From positions 1,338 through 7,352 of the forward strand of contig DHHV01000146.1 of the NCBI GenBank assembly GCA_002403455.1: DNA of 6,015 nucleotides, given 5' to 3'. Shown piece after piece: positions 1-5,079 of this stretch. A program made the position numbers and the translations under genes. The DNA comes from Hyphomonadaceae bacterium UBA4763 (GTDB taxonomy: Bacteria; Pseudomonadota; Alphaproteobacteria; Caulobacterales; Aquidulcibacteraceae). Positions within the stretch are counted from its first letter, which is position 1. Each line of letters opens with the position of its first letter. The notes under the pieces were generated by a model that was not told where the DNA came from, made no database searches, and saw only the letters and a list, made by a program, of their open reading frames with translations.

Positions 1-13
1 CCCCCCCCCCCCC
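1..13. repeat. 13-base poly-C run at the window edge
   Basis: Thirteen consecutive C (G on the minus strand) form the extreme left end, inside the reading frame of the SDR gene. Related SDRs usually have one or two glycines after the helix ending EISEAG, then a different sequence. A terminal poly-G/poly-C run is a known artefact of two-colour sequencing chemistry at read or contig ends. A real phase-variable G tract is possible but less likely because the run coincides with the edge. Confidence 0.7.
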
Positions 14-171
14 GCCTCTGAAATTTCCTGGGCAATCCTTTCCGCCGGCGCGCCCGAGGTTCGATAGTGTAGACACACCGCGATCCCGGCTTTGGCCATC
101 GTTCGCGCCAGGTGAGCGCCAACCCGCAGGCCGGCGCCCGTGATCAAGGCGCGGGGACTTTCAATCGTCAT
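1..171 (-). CDS. SDR family oxidoreductase, pteridine reductase-like (N-terminal part only)
   Basis: This is the N-terminal 57 codons of a short-chain dehydrogenase/reductase, open to the left edge. The start is the ATG at 171-169, preceded by a weak purine-rich GGGCAGGG. The protein begins with the first strand of a Rossmann fold and the motif TGAGLRVG (residues 11-18). This fits the TGxxxRxG signature of the PTR1/FolM branch, which reduces dihydrobiopterin or dihydrofolate with NADPH; most SDRs have TGxxxGxG instead. The second strand, AVCLHYRTS (residues 31-39), with an Arg after HY, also resembles pteridine reductases and suggests NADPH preference. The catalytic Tyr-x-x-x-Lys lies beyond the window, so activity cannot be confirmed. 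The last four codons are all GGG and fall in the suspicious homopolymer, so the glycines at residues 54-57 are doubtful. SDR membership is secure; the pteridine reductase assignment is an inference from short motifs. Confidence 0.82.
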   Translation of the reverse strand, partial: MTIESPRALITGAGLRVGAHLARTMAKAGIAVCLHYRTSGAPAERIAQEISEAGGGG

Positions 172-492
172 TGCGCCCTGCCCACCTGCGCGCCATCTGT
201 TGTGCCTTCATTCATAGCATCGGTTGTGGCGATTTTCCGGCGGCTGGCAAGCGGCTGCGGCAACAGCAATTGGGCGGACGGATTGACCATTGCCGACCTT
301 GCCCCGCGCGCGCCGCAAAATGTCACGAAGCCGTGATTTGTCGGTGTTTTTCCGCGATTTTTTGTGCGATCGTGAACCAAACGGTCAACAATTAACCTTA
401 TTTATACGCGATGACGGTGTTAGTTACACGCTGAACGTGCATCCGGTTGGGGCGAAATCCGGGCGCTTTGGTCAACATTTTCAAGGTTCGCG
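172..492. promoter_or_regulatory. Divergent intergenic region between the SDR and PAS kinase genes
   Basis: This 321-base gap separates two divergent genes, so promoters for both should lie in it. Positions about 345-420 are clearly richer in A and T than the surroundings. On the minus strand TATAAA (406-401) resembles a -10 box; the hexamer 17 bases upstream, GTGTAA, matches the -35 consensus at only three positions. An imperfect dyad GGTCAA-N3-TTAACC lies at 383-397, and GGTCAACA recurs at 470-477 close to the kinase start. On the plus strand I see no well-spaced -35/-10 pair. The part at 172-340 shows no recognisable gene, RNA or repeat. The role as a regulatory region is inferred from gene orientation; the individual sites are speculative. 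Confidence 0.4.
483..486 (+). promoter_or_regulatory. Shine-Dalgarno for the PAS hybrid kinase
   Basis: AAGG ends six bases before the ATG at 493. Reading upstream in the same frame, a TAG stop occurs at 421-423 and no ATG, GTG or TTG lies between it and 493. The ATG at 493 is therefore the first possible start. Confidence 0.55.
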
Positions 493-2043
493 ATGCCCGC
501 CCCGCCCATCCATATCGCCTTTTCCGCTCAAGGTCCGGTTGCGCACGCTTTGCACCGCAGCGAAGCGCGCCTGCAGGCAATGACCGAGCATTCCTTGCAG
601 GGAATCGGGGTGCATCGACGATTTAGCCCGGTTTTCGTCAATCAGGCCTTTGCCGATTTATTTGGGTTTACGTCGCCAGAAGCGCTTATCGCGCGCGGCT
701 CGATTTGGCGCCTGATTGGCGACCCCGCGCAAACCCTGGAAGAGGCTTGGGACGCGCTGTTGCAAGCCGGACCGGTTAAGCGCACCATCGCCGCGCGAAA
801 GCTGACGGGCGAGCCAATCTCGCTGCTGCTGTCATCGCGACCGATCGAATGGGACGGCGCGCCGGCGGTGCAGATCGCCGCCCTCGACGTTACCGCGCAG
901 GAACGCGCCCGCGTCGATTTGGCCCAGGCTCGGCAGGCGGCGCAGCAAGCATCGCGCGCCCGCGACCGGTTTTTGGCCTTGCTGACCCATGAGGTCCGCA
1001 CGCCGCTGAACGCGATTTCCGGCCTCCAGCCGCTGACCAGCGATCAGGAGCCCGCGACGGTATGTCCGCATCTGCTGCGCAATGCCGTCGGGGCAAGCGC
1101 GCGACTGGCGGACATCGTTGATGACCTCAGCGCCTATTTGGCCATCGAGGCAAATGAAATCGCCCTGGTTGCAAAGCCAGCCGTCTTGAAAAACATTGTC
1201 GATGAAATGGTCGCCGTCCTGCGACCGCAGGCTATTCGGAAAAATTTATCGCTCGACTTGGTGTGGGCGCCGGGATCGCAAGTTGCGATCCGGTGCGACG
1301 GCGCAAAACTGGGCCGTATCTTGCGCGCCCTCACCGATAACGCGGTCAAATTCACAAAATCCGGCTCCATCGAATTGCATATCGGGGTGTCGCACTCAAC
1401 GACGGGCGCGCGTTTATTGGTCGAAGTCATCGATAGCGGACCCGGCTTTGATCCGGCGTTGACCGAGGCGATTTTCGCCCCATTCGTGACGTTAGAGGAA
1501 ACCTTGACGCGGACCGAAGGCGGGACGGGACTTGGCCTGACCATCGCGCGCGCTTTTGCCCGCGCCATGGGCGGGGAGATTTCCGTGGCGGCCGCGCAGG
1601 GTCAAGGCGCAGCCTTCTTTCTGGATTTGCCGATCGAGGTCGTTGCGCATCCGCCGACGCCGCGCCCCGTCACGGGACTGCGGATTTTGGTGGCGGAAGA
1701 CAATCCCAGCAATCAATTACTCATCCGCACGGTCTTGGAAAAGCTTGGGCATTATCCCTTATTGACCGAGAATGGCGCCGAGGCGATTGAACAATTGCCT
1801 TTGCAGTCTTTTGATTGCCTGCTGTTTGATTTACATATGCCGGTCATGGATGGATTAGAGGCGGCGGAGCGGGCGCGCCTAATGGGCTGGAGCGGGCCGT
1901 TAATCGCGCTGACCGCCGACACGCGGCCCGGAATTGAAGCGATCGTCGCCAAAGCCGGCTTTGACGCTTATCTTTCGAAACCGCTGCATTTGCCGTCATT
2001 GATCGCGGCGCTGAATGCAGCAGCGGCGCAGGCCGTTGGTTGA
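493..2043 (+). CDS. Soluble PAS-domain hybrid histidine kinase
   Basis: A 516-residue hybrid sensor kinase without membrane segments or signal peptide, so it probably senses a cytoplasmic cue. A PAS domain (about residues 24-135) is followed by a short helical linker and HisKA with the H-box LLTHEVRTPLNAI, phosphoacceptor His166. The HATPase domain has the N-box TDNAVKFT (Asn283), the G1 box DSGPGF (314-319) and the G2 box GGTGLGLTIA (343-352). A C-terminal receiver (about 396-512) has acidic Glu402/Asp403, phosphoacceptor Asp446 in FDLHMP, Thr474 and Lys496. All key residues are present, so autophosphorylation and transfer to the receiver are expected. Thr170 in HEVRT fits the HisKA phosphatase motif. 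There is no Hpt or output domain, so a separate Hpt protein must take the phosphate onward. It converges on a second hybrid kinase 7 nt downstream. The PAS ligand cannot be told from sequence. The domain assignment is strong; no specific gene name is justified. Confidence 0.95.
   Translation: MPAPPIHIAFSAQGPVAHALHRSEARLQAMTEHSLQGIGVHRRFSPVFVNQAFADLFGFTSPEALIARGSIWRLIGDPAQTLEEAWDALLQAGPVKRTIAARKLTGEPISLLLSSRPIEWDGAPAVQIAALDVTAQERARVDLAQARQAAQQASRARDRFLALLTHEVRTPLNAISGLQPLTSDQEPATVCPHLLRNAVGASARLADIVDDLSAYLAIEANEIALVAKPAVLKNIVDEMVAVLRPQAIRKNLSLDLVWAPGSQVAIRCDGAKLGRILRALTDNAVKFTKSGSIELHIGVSHSTTGARLLVEVIDSGPGFDPALTEAIFAPFVTLEETLTRTEGGTGLGLTIARAFARAMGGEISVAAAQGQGAAFFLDLPIEVVAHPPTPRPVTGLRILVAEDNPSNQLLIRTVLEKLGHYPLLTENGAEAIEQLPLQSFDCLLFDLHMPVMDGLEAAERARLMGWSGPLIALTADTRPGIEAIVAKAGFDAYLSKPLHLPSLIAALNAAAAQAVG
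1273..1291. repeat. 19-bp near-perfect palindrome inside the kinase gene
   Basis: GGATCGCAA and TTGCGATCC are exact 9-base inverted arms around a single central G at 1282. It lies in the codons for Gly-Ser-Gln-Val-Ala-Ile-Arg, between the HisKA and the ATP-binding N-box. The spacing suits a dimeric DNA-binding protein better than an RNA hairpin, since the loop would be one base. Function is unknown and chance is a reasonable explanation. Confidence 0.5.
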
Positions 2044-2049
2044 GTTTTA

Positions 2050-2079
2050 TTCAAGCTGCTTTCGCAGCCGCTTGAATTT
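2050..2079. terminator. Hairpin at the junction of the convergent kinase genes
   Basis: TTCAAGC (2050-2056) pairs with GCTTGAA (2070-2076). After one T-C mismatch, GCT (2058-2060) pairs with AGC (2066-2068) around the five-base loop TTCGC. On the plus strand the stem is followed by only TTT then CC; on the minus strand it is followed by TAAAA, with no U tract. It begins seven bases after the plus-strand stop and contains the last codons and TGA stop of the minus-strand gene. It may serve as a weak shared terminator or RNA 3'-end stabiliser. The structure is seen directly; the role is inferred and the short T tract counts against a strong intrinsic terminator. Confidence 0.45.
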
Positions 2080-3940
2080 CCGTCACGAGGTCTTGCACCT
2101 TGATCGGCTTGACGACAAAGCCGCCAATGCCGGCTTCGATACACGCCGCTCGTTCGCTCGCGCCGTCATTGGCGGTGACGGCGATGATCGGCGCGCTTCG
2201 GTTGGGCGGGCAAGAGCCGCGAATCATTTTGGCCGCATCGACGCCGCTCATGCCGGGTAAATGCAAATCCATCAGCACCAAATCAAAGGCTTGTTGTTTG
2301 GCTTGCGTGATGGCGGCGCCGGCGTCTTCGGCTTCAACGATCCGAAAGCCCATCGGCTCCAGCAAGGCGCGCAGAATGCGGCGGTTGATGGCGTGATCGT
2401 CGACCACCAGCGCCGTCTTGGCTGGGTAGGATTGTGGTGGCAGGGCTGGACTCTCCGGCGCAGCAAGCGCGACGGTCGGAACCGGCGCCGCGGGCGCCGA
2501 CGCGTCAACATCCGCCTTGGCTGGCGTGGGCGCCGGTTTGACGATGGGCCCAGTAGGCGTCGGCCGAGCTTGCGCCCTGACGGCGTTCTCGGCGGGCGGC
2601 GCGGGCGCCAAACCAATGTCGACGATCTCCGCGACAAAACTCACCACAAACCGCGCGCCGCCGGAATAATGCGTGTCGCACAGAAGCCGCCCGCCGATCG
2701 CTTCGGCCGCATCGCGCGCCAGCGACAGGCCCAGACCTAAGCCGCCATGTCGCCGCGTCAGCGAGGCGTCGCCTTGCACGAACGGCGCAAACAAGCTTTC
2801 GGCTTGCGCCGGATCGACGCCAGGGCCGGTGTCGGCGACGGCAATTTCGACAACAGCGCGGCCCATGGCCCGTTCTTTGGCGGTCACGCTCATTGTAATG
2901 CCGCCGACATCGGTGAATTTCACCGCGTTTGACAGCAAAGCATTTACAACATGGGCAAGGGCGTTGCGATCGGCCAAAACAAACCGCGCGACGACCCCCG
3001 CCGTTTCGATGGTAAAATCAAGCGCTTTGGCTTGGGCTTCGCCTTGCCATGGCCGCGCGGTTTCCTTCGCAAAGCGCACCAAATCCAACGGCTCGGGTTT
3101 TGTTTTGTTTTGTCGGTGGTGCGATTGCTCATGCGCAATGACGCGGTCGACCATGGCGCGCAACGCCCGTGCGCCGTCGAGCGCAATCGCCAGATCGCGC
3201 CCGCGCCGCTCCGTCGACCCTTGCGCCTGCGCCGCTTCCAGGCCGGCCAACACGGCGGCCAACGGCGTGCGCATTTCATGGCTGACCATGGCGACAAATC
3301 GTTTCTGCGCCTGCGCGGTCGCATGGGCTTCGGCTGACGCCTCGACCGCCAAGGTTTCCGCGATATGCATGCGCGACAACATGCCTTGATTGGCGCGCCA
3401 CATCATCAACAAGAACGCCTGCAAGAGAAAAACGCAAAAAGCGACGATCGCGGCATCGACCGGTCGGGTAAGTCCCCAGGCAAAAGCCGGAACCAGGATT
3501 TGAAAGGCGAATAAAGGCGCCGCGCCGGCCAGGAACAAACGCGGCGCGCCGATCGTTTGCACCAGCAATTGCATCGAAAGGCCGGTCAAGAACAGACTGG
3601 TGGCGGCAATGCCGATCTCACCGACATTGGTCCATAAATGCCACGTTGGAACCGCCAACACGAAATAGGAAGCAAAAGTCAGGCCGGCGAATAGGTTCAC
3701 CGCCCGCGAATCGTCATCGCCCCTAAACCGGCGCGCCAACAAAAAAGCGAGCCCTTGGATTTTTGCATAGACGACAAACCACAGCGGCGCCCATGGCCAG
3801 TCGCCAAACACAAACAACATGGCGGCAATGGTGGCGGTGATCGCAACGCGCAACCATGTCGTCCGCGCCCGCAACCGCGCGGCGCTCACATAGCCCAACC
3901 GGGCATCCGTTTGTGTTCCGCCGATGACGCCCTCTATCAT
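2051..3940 (-). CDS. Membrane-bound hybrid histidine kinase
   Basis: A 629-residue hybrid kinase of the inner membrane. Residues about 30-180 hold roughly six hydrophobic segments (near 30-46, 50-69, 82-99, 108-128, 136-155 and 161-180) with very short loops. There is no large periplasmic domain, so sensing is probably within the membrane. A helical stretch (185-215) leads to HisKA with MVSHEMRTPLAAV, His221. The HATPase has Asn338 in LLSNAVKFT, the G1 box DTGPG (370-374) and the G2 box GGLGLGL (399-405). A Pro/Ala-rich linker (about 443-505) joins a receiver with Asp514/Asp515, phosphoacceptor Asp558, Thr589 and Lys611. No Hpt or DNA-binding output is present. The ATG at 3940 is the first start after an in-frame TAG at 3979-3977, but no Shine-Dalgarno is visible. 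A GTG at 3889 is an alternative that would keep all membrane segments. The gene follows the rluD terminator, so it should have its own promoter, which I could not identify. Kinase class is secure; the signal is unknown. Confidence 0.95.
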   Translation of the reverse strand: MIEGVIGGTQTDARLGYVSAARLRARTTWLRVAITATIAAMLFVFGDWPWAPLWFVVYAKIQGLAFLLARRFRGDDDSRAVNLFAGLTFASYFVLAVPTWHLWTNVGEIGIAATSLFLTGLSMQLLVQTIGAPRLFLAGAAPLFAFQILVPAFAWGLTRPVDAAIVAFCVFLLQAFLLMMWRANQGMLSRMHIAETLAVEASAEAHATAQAQKRFVAMVSHEMRTPLAAVLAGLEAAQAQGSTERRGRDLAIALDGARALRAMVDRVIAHEQSHHRQNKTKPEPLDLVRFAKETARPWQGEAQAKALDFTIETAGVVARFVLADRNALAHVVNALLSNAVKFTDVGGITMSVTAKERAMGRAVVEIAVADTGPGVDPAQAESLFAPFVQGDASLTRRHGGLGLGLSLARDAAEAIGGRLLCDTHYSGGARFVVSFVAEIVDIGLAPAPPAENAVRAQARPTPTGPIVKPAPTPAKADVDASAPAAPVPTVALAAPESPALPPQSYPAKTALVVDDHAINRRILRALLEPMGFRIVEAEDAGAAITQAKQQAFDLVLMDLHLPGMSGVDAAKMIRGSCPPNRSAPIIAVTANDGASERAACIEAGIGGFVVKPIKVQDLVTEIQAAAKAA

Positions 3941-3953
3941 GAGGTCAAAGTGT

Positions 3954-3987
3954 AAAAAGAGCCGATGAAGAAACGGCTAACGGGCTC
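3954..3987 (-). terminator. Rho-independent terminator after the thiD-rluD operon
   Basis: Reading the minus strand, AGCCG (3978-3974), a nine-base loop and CGGCT (3964-3960) form a GC-rich stem followed by C and TTTTT (3958-3954). A mutually exclusive alternative stem pairs GAGCC (3987-3983) with GGCTC (3963-3959), which abuts the T tract more closely. It lies 26-59 bases beyond the rluD stop and just before the second kinase gene, so it should separate kinase expression from the housekeeping operon. Confidence 0.6.
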
Positions 3988-4012
3988 AACAAGATTACCC
4001 GATCTATTGTGG

Positions 4013-5077
4013 TCATAGATGTAATAATTCGGCGCGCAAAGCGTGCAAATCTTGCGGCAGATCGCACGCAAACGCCATCGGCCGATCGAGGCCCGGATGA
4101 TGAAATCCCAATGTTTCTGCGTGTAAAGCTTGGCGCGAAAAGTTAATTTCGGCTTTGCGCAAGGCCGACGAGGCCATCCGGCCGTGACGGGTGTCGGCGT
4201 AAACGGGATCGCCGATCAGGGGCGCGCCAACATGCGACAAATGAACGCGGATCTGGTGCGTGCGCCCGGTTTCAAGCCGACAGATCAGTTCGCTGGCGAG
4301 CGGCCCGCTTTTCGGCGCCTTAATGGCGCCAAACCGCGCGACGGTTTCATAATGGGTGGCGGCGTCGCGGCCCGACGCGTGGGTTGGCTCTAGCACCGCC
4401 ATTTTCTGGCGATCGCGTGGGTCCCGCCCAAGGCGCGTCGCGATCCGCCCCGTTGGCGGCATTGGCGCGCCAAGCGCGAAGGCGCGGTATTGGCGGGTGA
4501 TGGCGCGCGCGGCGAATTGCTTGCCCAGAGAGGTCAAAGCCAGATCGCTCTTGGCGATCACCATCAGGCCAGTCGTGTCCTTGTCGAGCCGATGCACGAT
4601 GCCCGGCCGGCCCGGCGCGCCGATCGCCAGCAAGGCTTCGCCGCAATGATGCGCCAGCGCATTGACCAAGGTGCCGCGCCAATGACCGGGGGCGGGATGC
4701 ACCGCCAGACCCGCTTGTTTGTTCAGCACCAACAGATGGGCGTCTTCATAAAGGATATCGAGCGCGATCGGCTCTGGAACAATGTCGACCGGGTCGGGGC
4801 GCGGGATGGCGACGCTGTAGACCTCGCCGAGCCGGATTTTGCGGGCCGGATCGACCGCCAGCACTTGGTCATGGCGCACTCTGCCCTTTTCAATCAGGGA
4901 TTTCAGCCGCGCGCGCGACAAGAGCGGCAGACGCTGGGCGAGAAACCGGTCCAGACGCTCGCCGATCTCGGCCTCGGCCACGGGGTCGAGCCGTTCGACC
5001 ACAGCCTCGTCGCTCATTGGCGGATCAATCAAATCCGGATCGGAATCGATCTCTCCGTCGTCTTCGGCGGCCATCAC
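4013..5077 (-). CDS. rluD: 23S rRNA pseudouridine synthase, RluD family
   Basis: An RluA/RluD-family pseudouridine synthase of 354 residues (353 from the second codon). RluD converts uridines 1911, 1915 and 1917 in helix 69 of 23S rRNA to pseudouridine during large-subunit assembly. An S4 RNA-binding domain (about residues 39-90, starting near ERLDRFLAQRLP) precedes the catalytic domain. The signature IVHRLDKDTTGLMVIAK (160-176) holds the catalytic Asp165. Further conserved blocks are RLETGRTHQIRVHL (267-280), IGDPVY (288-293) and QALHA (316-320). The first codon is GTG (5077-5075) immediately followed by ATG (5074-5072), and either could start translation. No clear Shine-Dalgarno is seen, and the thiD stop lies two bases upstream, so translational coupling is likely. 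The N-terminal ~37 residues are acidic and not part of the S4 domain, so a start at Met21 is also possible. Family membership is very clear; exact target uridines are inferred from similarity to E. coli RluD. Confidence 0.94.
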   Translation of the reverse strand: MMAAEDDGEIDSDPDLIDPPMSDEAVVERLDPVAEAEIGERLDRFLAQRLPLLSRARLKSLIEKGRVRHDQVLAVDPARKIRLGEVYSVAIPRPDPVDIVPEPIALDILYEDAHLLVLNKQAGLAVHPAPGHWRGTLVNALAHHCGEALLAIGAPGRPGIVHRLDKDTTGLMVIAKSDLALTSLGKQFAARAITRQYRAFALGAPMPPTGRIATRLGRDPRDRQKMAVLEPTHASGRDAATHYETVARFGAIKAPKSGPLASELICRLETGRTHQIRVHLSHVGAPLIGDPVYADTRHGRMASSALRKAEINFSRQALHAETLGFHHPGLDRPMAFACDLPQDLHALRAELLHL

Positions 5078-5079
5078 GA

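Noticed and set aside
392..406. Possible CtrA site TTAA-N7-TTAA upstream of the PAS kinase
   Set aside because: The second half-site reads TATA rather than TTAA. One match of four bases plus a near miss in an AT-rich stretch is too weak to claim.
401..406. TATAAA as a stand-alone minus-strand promoter for the SDR gene
   Set aside because: The -35 region at proper spacing matches only half of the consensus and the leader would exceed 200 bases. It is mentioned only as part of the regulatory region.
290..583. A 97-codon plus-strand frame crossing the start of the PAS kinase
   Set aside because: It overlaps the kinase coding sequence out of frame, is Arg/Pro/Cys-rich after the overlap and has no recognisable features.
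2673..3389. A 238-codon open frame on the plus strand opposite the membrane kinase
   Set aside because: It lies wholly antisense to a kinase with intact catalytic motifs, is rich in Ser/Arg/Ala/Pro and shows no recognisable domain. GC-rich codon bias on the opposite strand readily creates such frames.
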